From: Harmonia axyridis
Lineage: Eukaryota > Arthropoda > Insecta > Coleoptera > Coccinellidae
Assembly: GCF_914767665.1 (NCBI RefSeq)
Contig: NC_059508.1
Location: 7,006,001-7,070,000, forward strand
Length of the DNA stretch: 64,000 nucleotides
Reading direction: 5' to 3'
This document shows positions 1 to 11,535 of the stretch, one piece after another. Under the pieces are notes generated by a model that was given only the letters and a program-made list of their open reading frames with translations, made no database searches and was not told the origin of the DNA. A program made the translations under genes and the position numbers. The first letter of the stretch is position 1; every line of letters starts with the position of its first letter.

Positions 1-542
1 ATATATTCTGTATCAAAGCAATGTCCCTTGAGTCCAGTCCCACACCAAGAAGAATGTCCACCAACACATCATGTCTCACTTTATCAAATGCTTTCTCGAA
101 ATCGATAAAGCAAATGAAAATGTCTCGTTGTTGATCGTAGTATTTTTGTGCTAACACCTTTAAGCCTAACAAAGCCTCTCTCGTGCCCATTCCGCTCCTA
201 AAGCCAAACTGATCGTCTCCCAAGTTCGATTCGCATTTTCTAGAGATGTGATTATGGATTATTTTAAGTAGGACCTTCAATACATTGAACTTATTAAGCG
301 AAAATCTTCATAGTTCTTGGGATTTGTCTTCTTTGGTAATGGTATGATAACTGATTCCAACCATTCTCTAGGCATTTTTCCGTTTCATAGATACGGTTAA
401 AGAGAGCAACAAACAAGTCGATGTTGTCTTCGCTGATCAGTTTTAAGATCTCTGGGTATATTTCGTCTTGCCCTGGACTCTTGTTTGTCTTCAGTTGTTT
501 GATCGCATATTCGAATTCAGATTTATCCATATTCCCTATCAC
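1..542 (-). pseudogene. RTE-type LINE reverse transcriptase fragment
   Basis: On the minus strand the stretch 542-297 encodes the start of a reverse-transcriptase domain, with the run KSPGQDEIYPEILK typical of the RTE/BovB-like group. After a frame break near 250-300 the RT core continues to the window edge, with QFGFRSGMGTREAL and FICFIDFEKAFDKVRHD (the catalytic Asp lies in FIDFEKAFD). The FADD motif and the C-terminus would lie to the left of the window. The broken frame marks it as a dead copy. Being RT is near certain; the RTE clade is inferred from motif style. Confidence 0.85.
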
Positions 543-1053
543 AAAAATATGCTCTACGAAGTCGACGGTTGATGAGATATCCTGGAGTTTGTAACACTAG
601 AACACTCAATGAATTAAATATATTTTGGGGAACTTGCTACACCTAAAATGCGGGCTGTAATTTGTCAAAGGTCCGTAATTTTAGAATTGTGATTTTTTTT
701 TTGGTTTTAAATTTATGGGTTTGATGGGGTTGATTCCGAATGAATTCTTTTGTCCATCAGACTGACGGAATGTACTGAAACTTTGAAATTATCAGGGTAG
801 TTAATGAGATGATCAACGCTCACTCTCCATCTGTATAAGCTGATTTTTTTATGAAACAACACGAAACCAAAGTTGTTCAAGATGGTCTGAAATGCATTTT
901 GCGTGTAAAAATGGTTAAATAGGAGGCCAAAAATTGTTTTCATTCTTCACAATGCTTCTACTACCTTCAGTAGACTCGGAAACAAGACCCTTGTTTCAGA
1001 AATGGAGAAATCGACCTCTCCTCGTTAAATCTAAGAGTTTTTGTTTTTTGTAG
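543..1053. other. No gene seen; intron or intergenic
   Basis: AT-rich sequence between the LINE fragment and the first receptor exon. If the receptor is intact it is intronic, because the next exon opens in phase 1 after a TTTTTTGTAG acceptor. Open frames here look like chance. Confidence 0.5.
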
Positions 1054-3947
1054 GTATCGTTGCGGTCCAACTGATTGGAACAATAGTTTGGCTGATAATA
1101 GAGAGGCCAGACGTGAGCGAAATTCACCCACACCCACTAACAGCTGTGTTGACCTGTCGCGTATCCACATTCTCTCTAATAATGTCATTGGTTTATAACA
1201 TGATTCTGATATTGTTGTGCACTGTCTATGCCTTCAAGACAAGAAAAATACCGGAAAACTTTAATGAAGCTAAATACATTGGATTCACTATGTACTCAAC
1301 ATGCATTGTCTGGCTGGCTTTCGTACCTATTTACTTCGGCACAAATAATGATTATAAGGTGAGAATTAAATCGAGTAGACTAAAAATGGAACGAAAAATT
1401 TTTTATTTGATAGAGTTTTTAGGTGTAAAACTTTGCTTCCGCCGTTTTGCAAATCACATGTGTAGAAATTCAAAGTACCAAATGAGATTTAATTCAGTCA
1501 GCAACAACAGGAAGGAATACCGACAAATTTAAATAACATCAAAAACCATAAAAGATGCGCATTATACATTATACTCAAAAATATCCAGATGTGGCGTGAT
1601 CCCCTCATAGTGCTGTTTATGAGTTATTGACGCTAAAAAAAACATGCACTCATAAGGCTTGTCGGCGTTCCCTTCACGTTGCCGAATTTTATAGCCACTT
1701 GGAGTTCTGGGTTATTTTCTTTTCAATTCCCTAATCACAATGTTGATTCCTCAGAATGGAATGCAAAATATAAGAAAACGATTCCGTTTCATCACTTCCA
1801 ACTGATACTTCTCAAGACATATAAGAAGTTTCACTATTTCATACGATATTGCATTATTCTATAATATTCTTCATTGGAGGGCGACATTATTTACATTTAC
1901 TGGAGGAACGAATTAATTTTTTTTTTATTTAAACGAATTTCACTGTTGATTTTTTTCATCAGATTTACTAATCTTGAACATCCTTGCATCGTGAATAAAT
2001 ATTCATCATATCAAAGAAAAAAAACGAAGGATCTGAAACCTGAACACAATTGTCACAATTCATATATTTAATCATTTATTCATTAGAATTCAGTTGAGCA
2101 CGTTTATTGTTTATAACATTCCACTTATCCTAAATCATCTATTGGATTAAAATTTGAATCAATGAAAAATGAGACGGTAAAAACGCTTGAACAGGCTGGA
2201 CCTCGATTATCCAATATTAATTTTTAGCATTCTGCAGAGTAAGCTTCTGTTAGGGCAGCAAAAAGAGTATCTGCCTAGGGCTGCAGTTTAGCTAGCGACG
2301 GCCCTGAATAGATGGTTGTAGCATGTAGCGGTAAGTGGTGGTCGAAACCAATAGATCGTAGATATCATACAATAAACTCAGGTATTTGTAAACGAAACTT
2401 CATCGAAATATTAGTCCGTTTGTGTTTGCATCGTAAACTTATTCTCGTCATTAGCGGCATGTTTTCATTTTCTGCTTCAATATGAAGAAATCTGCTGCTG
2501 AGGCTCATCGAATGCTCTCAAATACATATAATGAGGCCGATATTAGTGAAAGAACGTGCCGAGAGTGGTATCAACGCTTCGAGAACGGTGATTTTGACCA
2601 GCGACGGAAGAGAGAAGTTTTTCGAAGATGCAGATTTGGTTACTTGATCAAGATTCATGTCAAACGCAACAAGAATTGACAGGATCATTGGGAGTGACGT
2701 AACAAGCAATTTCCAAACGCCTGAAAGTCATGGGAATGATTAAGAAACAAGGAAATTGTGTGCCGTACGTGTTAAAGCCGGGAGATGTTGAACGGCGTTT
2801 CTTTGCTTGTGAACAGCTGCTTGCAAGGCAAAGACGAAAGTGATTCCTGCATCGTATTGTGACTGGAGACAAAAAATGGGTTCTTCACTATTATTCCCAA
2901 CCGCATAAAATCATGGGGATATCCTCGCCATCTTCCACGTCGACGGCCAATCCGAATATTCACGGTACCAAGGTCATGCTCAGTATTTGGTGGGATCAGC
3001 TAGGCGTAGTGTATTAATAGTTGTTGAAACCGAATAAAACAATCACATACAATTGTTATCGAAACCAATTAATGCGTTTGAGCTAAGAATTGAAAGACAA
3101 ACGGCTGCAATACAACAAAAGACATGATGATTTTACAGCATGACAATATTCGACCCCATGTTGCGAAAGTGGTCAAGACATACTTGGGAACGTTGAAATG
3201 GGAAGTCCTACCCCACCCGCAGTATTCTCCAGACGTTATCCCCTCGGACTTTCTCTTGTTCCGATCAGTGGCACACGGCCTGCCTGACCGGCACTTATGA
3301 AGAAGTGAAAAATTGGATCGATTCGTGAAAAGATGGAAGAAAGTAGTGGCCAGCGATGGACAATACTTTGAATCATAAACGTGTCACCAGTTTTTTTTCA
3401 ATAAAGCTTCGACTTTCGAAAAAACGGCGAAAGCAAAGTTGTACTCCTATGTAGTTACGAGACCCTCTTAGTAATTTTTGGTCCTATAGAACATGAACGC
3501 AACACCTTATTGCAGTATTTCGTGAATATCTCAACTTAATAACTTGCTTTTTTCAGGTCCAGATCGTAAGTATGTGTATGTGCTTGAATATAAGTGCATC
3601 GGTAGCCCTGGGATGTCTGTTCACCCCAAAGGTATATCTCGTTCTATTCCAACCATATAAAAATGTGAGGCAACCTGCAGGAAATGGCAACCAAGTAAGT
3701 CTGCATATTTTGGGCGTCAGGATAGTTGATGTTTTTGTTAATTTGATGAAATGGACTGTTGATCCGATTTTAGGGACAAGGAGGACAAGGAGGACAGGCA
3801 TACGTTATGCGTTTTGCAGCACCAAGGTCACATACGATGCATTCTATGACCGAGAACTCGAGATCTTCTCCCAAACATTCCAGAAATTCGAATGGGGAGG
3901 ACATTCCCCTGCCCAGCCCGAGTGTAGAGGAGAGTTCGCTGAGTTAA
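1054..3947 (+). CDS. Metabotropic glutamate receptor, C-terminal exons (partial gene)
   Basis: Three exons with consensus splice sites: 1054-1358, 3557-3694 and 3774-3947 (TAA at 3945). They encode about 204 residues, the last half of a class C GPCR seven-helix domain. Exon 1 carries helix 4 (VAVQLIGTIVWLII), helix 5 (SLIMSLVYNMILILLC), the conserved loop KTRKIPENFNEAKYIGFTMY and helix 6 (CIVWLAFVPIYFG). Exon 2 carries helix 7 and the FTPKVYLVLFQPYKNVRQ junction. Exon 3 is a cytoplasmic tail rich in Gln/Gly then Ser/Pro, ending EESSLS. The loop and helix 7 resemble insect mGluRA more than the L-canavanine receptor paralogue. The glutamate-binding domain and helices 1-3 must lie left of the window. 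The receptor would act at the plasma membrane through Gi/o. Family very likely, subtype likely. Confidence 0.9.
1359..2230. other. Receptor intron, left part, no other feature
   Basis: The intron opens with the donor GTGAGA at 1359. The sequence is AT-rich; open frames at 1679 and 1874 show no family resemblance and are taken as chance. Confidence 0.6.
2240..2305 (-). repeat. Isolated hAT-like terminal sequence
   Basis: Read on the minus strand the sequence starts CAGGGCCGTCGCTAG, the form of a hAT terminus also seen at 4990. It abuts the truncated left end of the mariner at about 2309 and replaces that element's missing terminal repeat. No partner terminus or target duplication was found. 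Confidence 0.4.
2309..3447 (+). mobile_element. Dead mariner element in receptor intron
   Basis: A mariner (IS630-Tc1-mariner) relic. The transposase N-terminus is readable at 2482-2610 (KKSAAEAHRML, then SERTCREWYQRFENGDFD), followed by many frameshifts and stops. Catalytic-region remnants read as ILQHDNIRPHVAK near 3130 and a WEVLPHPQYSPDV stretch near 3200. The right inverted repeat ends at 3447 (AAACGGCGAAAGCAAAGTTG...) beside a TA. The left terminal repeat is missing. It matches the element at 41499-42741, which keeps both ends. The HTH wording and flanks suggest the irritans/SETMAR-like group. Confidence 0.85.
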
Positions 3948-4690
3948 GCATCAATCTTTTTCTTTTCTCACTTCGCTTAGCAGAAAAAAAATTTGTATAC
4001 AAGTTATCCTTGTTTCGTTATTGGTTATCTGGATGTTTAACATTAAGTGAGTACAAAAGAGGAATCTCCAGATAGAAAAATTACTAATTCAATAGCTTGT
4101 AGGATTTTACTTCAGCACTTTGAGAGCTTCCTGTAGAAGTTTTCTTTCTTCAGTTTTCAGCTGTGAATCTTCTTGAACTAGATTCTTTTCAAATGTCGAC
4201 AAAACGATGTTGATTTGACTCGAATTCAAGGATAACTAACAGTTTCATATGATTTGGCTTTTACCCGTGCTATTTGCTATTTTAATTACTTATATATATA
4301 TATTCAATATTCATTTTTTTATATTCGTTCAAAGGTTTCGCCTATTTCTATATCAACTATATTTGTCGCCTCCAGGATAAATATGCGATGCATGAGTTAA
4401 ATTAAACAAATATTCCACTGCTTTCCAAGGAAATTCATTAGATGAGGAGAATGAGTAGCAACTTTATATTTCTGTAGTTTCCATATTAGAGAGATTTTTT
4501 CCGTTCCTGCTTGAACCGGTAAATATTATTTTATAATTTTTGATTAATTAATTTATAATTTATTTATAATTTTAATTTTCATTCTTTTCGGCACAGCATA
4601 TTCAACAGGAGTTTTGATTTCAGGTGACTTTGCTGGTGAAAAAATACCCATGTCAACAATATCAAGTTCGCCATTGACTGATATAGGCAC
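3948..4690. other. Receptor 3' flank, no gene
   Basis: Presumed 3' untranslated region and intergenic DNA after the receptor stop codon. AT-rich, with no convincing single polyadenylation site and no coding signal. Confidence 0.4.
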
Positions 4691-4819
4691 CTAACTATAA
4701 TCATGACATGATCCGTAACATCATTATATGGACTGATATAAAACCTTACCTTCGTCTAAAAAAAAATACTATAAGGCTGATTAGATATCTACAATCGTGA
4801 TCATGGATTATGGCATGAT

Positions 4820-4912
4820 TAATTCTATATCTATAAATATTTATATAATATCTATATATATTTATATAATATCTATATATATATATATATATAGATATAT
4901 CAACTTAGTATA
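4820..4912. repeat. AT minisatellite
   Basis: Repeats of atctatatatatttatataat followed by a pure (TA) run and atagatatat. Simple-sequence DNA. Confidence 0.85.
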
Positions 4913-4989
4913 GTTATATTATCAATTATATTTTCAATGATTTATACAACAATCATATTTGATTGTTCTATTTATATATAAATTCAACA

Positions 4990-5064
4990 CAGGGCCACCG
5001 CCAGACATTTTGACATTTATTATTTTACTAAATTTCCGGTTTGCCGATCCTGACGGCGGCCCTT
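4990..5064. mobile_element. 75-bp hAT-type MITE with perfect 8-bp target duplication
   Basis: Left end CAGGGCCACCGCCAG and right end (reverse complement) AAGGGCCGCCGTCAG form terminal repeats. They are flanked on both sides by ATTCAACA (4982-4989 and 5065-5072). An 8-bp duplication plus a CAGGG-type terminus is the hAT signature. Too short to code; non-autonomous. Confidence 0.85.
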
Positions 5065-5200
5065 ATTCAACAAAACTGACCTCTAACTGATCATGTAATG
5101 ATACATTTTGTATAAAATTTTTCAATAACTGATCTTATATTACCTAACTGGTCTTAACATGATTTGAATAACATCAATAAAAATGTTACAAGAAATCATA

Positions 5201-5507
5201 CAAGGGCGTAGAAATGGGGGGGTAATTACTATTTTCGCTTTCTCAGCCTCTTATTTGCCATCTGTTATTTTTGCATCCGTCATCGGTATGCACTTACCCG
5301 TTGTTTTCGGTTTTTTGTATTATTCTCGTCAAGAAATATCAATAGTGTAGTTATCAAAGAAATGAACTGAGTAATTCGCAATGTGTTGTACCATTTCGTG
5401 TTTCATTCAAATTGCAATTTATTTACAGATATGAGTAAACATTGTCGTCAAAAATTTTTTTCGATTAAATCCCCCCCCCTCAAGAAAAAGAAAGATCTAC
5501 GCCCTTG
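5201..5507. mobile_element. 307-bp inverted-repeat element
   Basis: Starts CAAGGGCGTAGA then a G run and ends C run...TCTACGCCCTTG, a 12-bp perfect terminal inverted repeat with further G/C-run complementarity. Its right half (from 5425, acagatatgagtaaac) recurs at 22602-22686 next to another mariner, so this is a dispersed family. Superfamily not assigned; no clear target duplication. Confidence 0.7.
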
Positions 5508-5866
5508 AACTGATACGCCAACTGATCTTGGCAAGATGGATTTTATACGGAATTTTATAAAGACTTGAAAGATAACTGATATTGATATGATTCATATAAC
5601 ATTAATATAGAATCCACAAGAACTGATCTGTTAACTGATGGCATGATAGAGGATTTTTACGGAATTTTACAGTTACTACTCCCGTATGAGACTGATCAAG
5701 ACATGATTTATATGACATCAATATAAACTCCACAAGAATTGATCTTCTAACTGATGGTATGATAGATTCAATAATTAGGTACCTGATTTACATTATATCA
5801 ATATAAATCCTAGGTGAAATGCGGACAAAATAACATACTGTTTAGTTTTTCAAATATATTTTTTAG

Positions 5867-5970
5867 TAGGTATAAACAAATAAATGGTCTACTTCACTAT
5901 ATATTCAATTCAAGCACTATGCATTAAATTCAATATATAGGGGAGTAATCCATTTATTTGTTTATACCTA
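5867..5970. mobile_element. 104-bp fold-back MITE
   Basis: The 21-bp sequence TAGGTATAAACAAATAAATGG at 5867-5887 is repeated as a perfect reverse complement at 5950-5970. Inner segments around tatatattcaatt also pair with one mismatch, so the whole unit folds into one hairpin. Confidence 0.8.
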
Positions 5971-6238
5971 TCATCAATATCTCGATTTCAATTCACTGGG
6001 AGGAATATTAACATTTTCGCCCTCCAGAAGATATTTTGGAGCAAACTTTGTGATTCTTCAGTTGTATTATCTTTTTCTGATTCTTCTATTACTGATTCTT
6101 TTTTGAATCAAAATGGTTCATGATTATTTTGAATTCGTCTGTGTTTATATGTTCATTGAAATTTATCTCATATCTGTTTATATTTTCTATTTCTTGTTCA
6201 TCAGAATCTTAAAAATAATCCTCTTCATTCTTTTTACC

Positions 6239-7535
6239 CAGAACCTACATCAGGAATTTCTAAATATGTTGAATTCAGAGAATCGTTTTTAACTAGGTTA
6301 TTCTTTTCTGCATGATCTCTATTGAAACTCATATTATTTTGTCCTAAATCAAATTGTGTGATATTTAAATCTTCATTTTTTACTAATTTGAAATTTTTCA
6401 TGCAATCCAAACCAATTGAAGAATCATACTTAAAATTTTCATTGTCTACTACAAAAGTATCCATAATTCTTTCTATATTATAAAATTTCTTCCATCACCA
6501 ATAATAGTTTTCAAATTAAACATTTGAATATTACTTGTAAATTTTTTCGGCTGTTTCTTTAATAATTGTGCATTAATCAACTAAACATTAAAACCTGAAT
6601 CATAAATTCCAGAAACTTCTAAAATGTCATTCAATAGTAACTTTACCTTAATTAATGGTAATTGGTACATCTTGTTTTTTTGGATTAATCTTTTAGTTAA
6701 ATTTCCAATTCAGTATTATTAACAGTCCTCAAAATTCCTCTCTGATTTCTCTCTTTGTACCAGCAATTATTTTCAGGGTGATAACGTTTCCCTTTTTTTT
6801 CTTTAAGACAGATTCGGCATGGTTTCTTTTCATAACTTTGTTTGGGTTTTTCGTCAGAATTTATATTCCTTTTTTTATCATTCCTATTATTCTCTGCAAC
6901 CAGATGTTCTAATTTCCCAATCTCACTGTGAAAATCTTTGGTTCCCCGTAAAGTTTCCCTATCAATATTGTACACAATATAATTAGGCAGGCCATATATG
7001 CTATGAAGTCTGTGAGTGTCCCAGTATCAATTGATTTTCTCCCTTCCAATAATAATTTATTCTTTTTTTGCATGCATAGTCCAACAATTAACCTGATATT
7101 TAAAGGCTAAAGCACACCTAGTCGGTGACCATCCTCTGATCGTGAACGTATCACAAAAATTTCCATACTGAATCTATCGAATATTTAATCATCATGCAAC
7201 TGTACCAATCTGACCCGGAATATTGCAAAAATTCTGTTGAAATTTCAATTTTCTTTTTGTCCTCATTAATTTAAAAACGGTCACATTGAAATCTTCAATC
7301 CATTGGTTTACATTCAAATTTCTGCCAGTAAATTTTCAAAACATAAAATCATTTGCAATCTGTCCTAAGTCGTGTGGTTCTTATTGTCAATTAATTTCTC
7401 TAAAAGTTTTTTCAAACTTTGCAATGAGTCAGTGCCGGTAGAAGTAGTTTTATCGATAATTGGTTCGTCCCTAATAAATATCATCGAATTGTAAATTTTT
7501 TTATTTTCGACATATCTTCTGTTAAATTTATCCAT
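6239..7535 (-). pseudogene. LTR-retrotransposon gag and protease remnant
   Basis: Minus-strand reading starts at an ATG at 7535 and is broken by frameshifts and stops. It contains a gag-like NVNQWIEDFN region (around 7310), a zinc knuckle of unusual spacing in CRICLKEKKGKRYHPENNC (C-x2-C-x9-H-x4-C, 6975-6697) and a protease-like active-site run GIYDSGFNV (about 6600). Next comes a segment MDTFVVDNENFKYDSSIGLDCMK (6464 onward), which resembles the end of a retropepsin domain. No RT or LTRs were found nearby. Most like Ty3/gypsy-class gag-pol of insects; class is inferred. A second, shorter copy lies at 10814-11535. Confidence 0.7.
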
Positions 7536-7680
7536 ATTTTTCTTCTTTGATATCTCTTAGTTACACAAATGTGTTTTGGTCGGTTGATTTTTTTTTGTTC
7601 ACTCGGTTTCTAAATTGCTTCTGGAGAGTGTCATGACAATATTCGTTGTATTTTGAATGTATTCTTGTTATTGCGATTAT

Positions 7681-7860
7681 GACGTAATAATATGTATAAG
7701 TTTTAAGATTAATATTGTTTTTGTTTCGAAATTGTGCTTCAATATTATAAAAAGTGTGTATCGGACAAAATGAGATACTATGTCATTTGTCTATAATATT
7801 GAAGCACAATTTCGAAACAAAAACAATATTCATCTTAAAACTTATACATATTATTACGTC
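7681..7860. mobile_element. Near-perfect 69-bp-arm hairpin element
   Basis: Arm 7681-7749 and arm 7792-7860 are reverse complements with a single mismatch (68 of 69), separated by a 42-bp loop. It is either a very young fold-back MITE or a locus giving hairpin RNA. Confidence 0.9.
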
Positions 7861-7934
7861 ATATGTCGTTTTGTCCGAATTTCCCCTACAAGTACCTACT
7901 GATGTGGTAAATAATAGCATGATATATTTTCAGT

Positions 7935-8126
7935 TATAGTTTATCCAAAGTCACTTGGATACAAAGGTTACAAGGTTTGACCAAGTTTTCAGAAATTCCT
8001 GTGGGCCAGTGAATTCATTGCCTGGCAATACTTTCAAATAAGCGCCGGTATTCAGCAGCTCGAAGTATCCACTTCAAAAAGACGATTTTTTATGGACTAG
8101 GTTAAGTGACTTTGGATATAGTATAC
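7935..8126. mobile_element. ~190-bp MITE, copy 1
   Basis: Terminal inverted repeats of the form ATAGTTTATCCAAAGTCACTT and AAGTGACTTTGGATATAGTATA. The interior matches, in inverted orientation, the copy at 12780-12966 (shared core about cagaaattcct...gggccagtgaatt). TA-rich ends suggest a Tc1/mariner-type MITE. Confidence 0.8.
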
Positions 8127-8509
8127 CTAATATTTCTATATATAACTGGTCAAGACATAATATAACATGAATGTACATTCCATAATGTAAAATGCATAAA
8201 ACCTATCTGCCAACGGTTGATGGTTCATATTCTATGTGTGAAATTCTACTATTACTGATGATCCTATAACTAACTGATTATACAATGACATGGTATAAGT
8301 GACATCAAAATGAATTCAACGAAAGCTGATATAGAAATGATGCATTTTATATAAATATAGAATTTACAGAGACTGATTCATTCATTCATCATGATCATGA
8401 ACTATGTATTTATACCAGTGTCGAAACTGCCTGAGAAATAATCGCCTAGGTAGGTGGAACATGTATTGGTCTTTATGTATTACTCTATACATAAAGATGA
8501 GGCAGGTGC

Positions 8510-8678
8510 CAAGGGCGGTCCTAGCCTTAAATTTTGACGGGGTCACAGTTATGTGATTCAAGGTTTTTGATGGGACCATTTCTTACCTTGTCTGCTTGAA
8601 AAAAAGCATATTAAGTGTTCGGTGGTCCCATTTGGGGGGATCATGACCCCCTTGACCCCCCCTCTGAGACCGCACTTG
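8510..8678. mobile_element. 169-bp hAT-type MITE
   Basis: Ends CAAGGGCGGTCCTA and (reverse complement) CAAGTGCGGTCTCA are inverted repeats. Flanks GCAGGTGC (8502-8509) and GCATGTGC (8679-8686) are an 8-bp duplication with one mismatch. C- and G-run interior (gacccccttgacccccc). Non-coding. Confidence 0.75.
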
Positions 8679-9164
8679 GCATGTGCAAATTACCTTTTAA
8701 CTTTGGATCAATGTTATAGAATTGCATGTTATTGATGTTGAATTTATTAAGTGTTATAATATTTTGAATTTCTATTCTAAGATTCCCTATATGTTCGAAG
8801 AAATTCGAAAACCCCTTCCCATTAATTCCCATACTCATGGGTAATTTATCATTGATAATCAATAAAAAAATCAAAATATATAAAAAAAAATTAAATGTGA
8901 TTGTACATAGTTATATCAGTTTTATCACTTGATAGATCAAATATTTATGTATACATATAGCAGACATGAAAGATTATTAGAGAAAGAAATCATAGATTTT
9001 AATATATAACTGAAAGAAATTTCAAGATTAAAAAAACAGAGTTTTAAAGAGTGTTGTTATATCGACTTTGTCTTTTACAATAGAGAGATAGGAATAACAC
9101 TTGCATTGAAAACATACAGAGTGTATAGTTATCTAATGTGAGTGTCAATCTTATCAATTTTACA

Positions 9165-9192
9165 TTTCATATTATATTATATTATATTATAC
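9165..9192. repeat. (TTATA)n simple repeat
   Basis: Five to six copies of attatatt-type repeat. Simple sequence. Confidence 0.8.
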
Positions 9193-9220
9193 ATTAAGTA
9201 AGTGAAAACGAATCACTACA

Positions 9221-9470
9221 GGTATGAACATACCGACGCGGGACGGGAACGGGAGCGATGCGTTAGTTGGGGCAGCGGACAGATCGCACACTTACGTGAA
9301 AAAAAAGAGACACGGTTATTAGTATGAATCTGAAATTATAAATGAATGTGACAGTTTTTCGGTAGGAGAAGTTTTACTGCTCAAAACCGTTGATTTCGTT
9401 CCCGCAAAAGTTTCCTATAAAAGTTTCAAAAGCTCCCGCTCCCGCAGTCCAGCGTCGGTCTGTTCATACC
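9221..9470. mobile_element. 250-bp inverted-repeat element with GC-rich ends
   Basis: Begins GGTATGAACATACCGACGCG and ends with GCGTCGGTCTGTTCATACC; next to the ends gggaacgggagc pairs with gctcccgctcccgc. Terminal repeats span about 35 bp with a few mismatches. The ends are much richer in GC than the surroundings. Superfamily and target duplication unclear. Confidence 0.75.
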
Positions 9471-9797
9471 TTTAGTCTTTAGTCAGGTGACTTTTGATAA
9501 TGGCCTCCATTATTCTAAAGCATCTATATATTCATAGATATAGGATGTAGTTATTTGATTCTCTATGTTATTTATGATCTTATAGCGCCAATGTTTTGCT
9601 GAAAAACTTTTTAAATCTTCAATGACGCCCCCGAAAGGGATTAAACAATATTTAAAGAAAGATCGGCAATGTTGAAGTATTTAGAAGATTTTTCAGGCTG
9701 TTTGGCAGCTTATTATCACATTTTGAAATTACTGGATAACGACAGTAATTGAAGCAGAATTCTAACAATCTAACAGTACTTTTAACATTTGGTGTTC

Positions 9798-10264
9798 AGT
9801 AGAGTTTGAATTATAATAATATCTAATAATATGTTAATTGTTTTAAAATAGTAATTTATGAACTAAGGACGAAAAACTGTCTATTATAATCGAGTCTCCC
9901 AATTGGTTGGTAGAAGACGAGACAGTTTTTCGCCGAAGTGCAGTAGAGTTTGAATTATAATAATATCTAATAAATGAGATGTATTTGTGTTGTTGTGAAT
10001 TTCATTGTTGTGTTAAAATAGTGATTCACGCACTAAGGACGAAAAATCGAGTCTGCCAATTGGGTGCAGCTATTTGACGAGACCGTATTTCGCCGAAGTG
10101 TAGTAGAGTTTGAATTATAATAATATCTAATAATATGTTAAATGTTCTGTGAATTTCATATTTGTGTTAAAATAGTGATTTATGAACTAAGGACGAAAAA
10201 CTGTCTATTATAATCGAGTCTCCCAATTGGTTGGTAGAAGACGAGACAGTTTTTTGCCGAAGTC
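9798..10264. repeat. Three tandem 144-163 bp units, each with a hairpin
   Basis: Units start with agtagagtttgaattataat at 9798, 9942 and 10102 and end at cgccgaagt. Units 1 and 3 contain a 13-bp perfect stem (cgaaaaactgtct with agacagtttttcg, 14th-base loop region aligned); in unit 2 the stem is damaged. Units 1 and 3 are closer to each other than to unit 2. No protein. Confidence 0.85.
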
Positions 10265-10505
10265 CATATTACATTTTTTCGTCGACTTCGACCTACTTCT
10301 TATGGAAGCAGGTACTCACTATAGTTTGATGATCTCGAATACGTACATTTTACCTTGTGTAAAAAATAATGTACATCGGGGTCATCACAAAGAAATTCGT
10401 TCATTTCATTTTGACTAAATACTATAGATTTTTTTCTACGCTTTGTTTTTTCAAAAATGCAAAAGTTCCGGAAATTTTGATAGTTGATACGTCGTCGTAG
10501 TTGCC

Positions 10506-10751
10506 AATTCTCGCAGCTTCGGAGGAGTGTTCCTGATATCTATATCACTACCCATTCCTGCACCAAATGTAACACAATAACCCACTGCAATTTGGTTCGT
10601 CAATTGCTGTTCTCAAAGAGATTATATACGAAATTCGCCAGATTTTACTTTTGAATGAGAATGTATTCTAGATAGTAGATTAATATTCATAATTATCAAG
10701 AAAGGATATCTATATGGATATCAATAACAATCCTCCGAAGCTGCAGGAATT
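10506..10751. mobile_element. ~246-bp inverted-repeat MITE
   Basis: The left arm aattctcgcagcttcggagg... pairs with the right arm, whose reverse complement starts aattcctgcagcttcggagg. Similarity continues for about 42 bp (roughly 35 matches). AT-rich interior; no target duplication recognised. Confidence 0.75.
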
Positions 10752-10813
10752 AGCTTGTTTTCACAAATAGTTTATTCCTCAGTCGAAAATTACCACGTAA
10801 AATATCACTTTTT

Positions 10814-11535
10814 CAACATTTTTTCGGCTGTTTCTTCAATAATTTTGAATTTTGAATCATAAATTCCAGAAACTTCTAAAATGTCATTCAATAGTAACTT
10901 TACCTTAATTAATTTTGGTACATCTAGTTTTTTTGGATTAATCTCTTTTAGTTAAATTTCCAAATCAGTATTATAAACAGTCTTCAAAATTCCTCTCTGA
11001 TTTCTCTCTTTGTACCAGCAATTATTTTCAGGGTGATAACGTTTCCCTTTTTTTTCGTTAAGACAGATTCGGCATGGTTTCTTTCCATAATATTGTTTGG
11101 GTTTTTCGTCAGAAGTTATATTACTTTTTTTAACATTCCTACTATTTCCCAATCTCACTGTGAAAATCTTCTGTTCTCCGTGAAGTTTCCCTATCAATAT
11201 TGTCCACAATATAATTAGGCAGGCCAAATGCTATGAAGTCTATAAGTATCCCAGTATCAATTGATTTTCTCACTTCCAACAATAATTTCTTGTTTTTTAT
11301 GCATACTCCAGCAATTAACCTGATATTTAAAGGTTAAAGCACACCTATTCAGTGACCATCCTCTGATCGTGAACGTATCACAAAAATTTCTCTCCCATAT
11401 ATTCCATTCTGAATCTATCGAATAATGTAATCATCATGCAACTGTACCAATATTCATTCCATTGGTTTTCATTCAAATTTCTGCCAGTAAATTTTCATAA
11501 CATAAAATCATTTGCAATCTGTCCTAAGTTGTGAG
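10814..11535 (-). pseudogene. Second gag/protease fragment of the LTR element
   Basis: Homologous to 6538-7375 with deletions. The zinc-knuckle stretch PCRICLNEKKGKRYHPENNC reads on the minus strand at 11110-11040, followed by QRGILKTVYNTDLEI. The fragment is flanked by a 15-bp direct repeat TAAAATATCACTTTT (10798-10812 and 11536-11550), as if inserted as a unit. Confidence 0.75.

Larger units (their letters stand above)
4690..8390. repeat. Degenerate ~100-116 bp tandem repeat region, broken by insertions
   Basis: A phrase of the type aactgatct...aactgatggcatgatag...acatcaatataaactccacaag recurs at about 5127, 5520, 5621 and 5737, with weaker echoes near 4690-4760, 5090 and 8130-8350. Spacing between the three best copies is 101 and 116 bp. 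Copies are diverged and are split by MITEs, a fold-back element and LTR-element debris. It looks like an old satellite or minisatellite. Confidence 0.5.
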
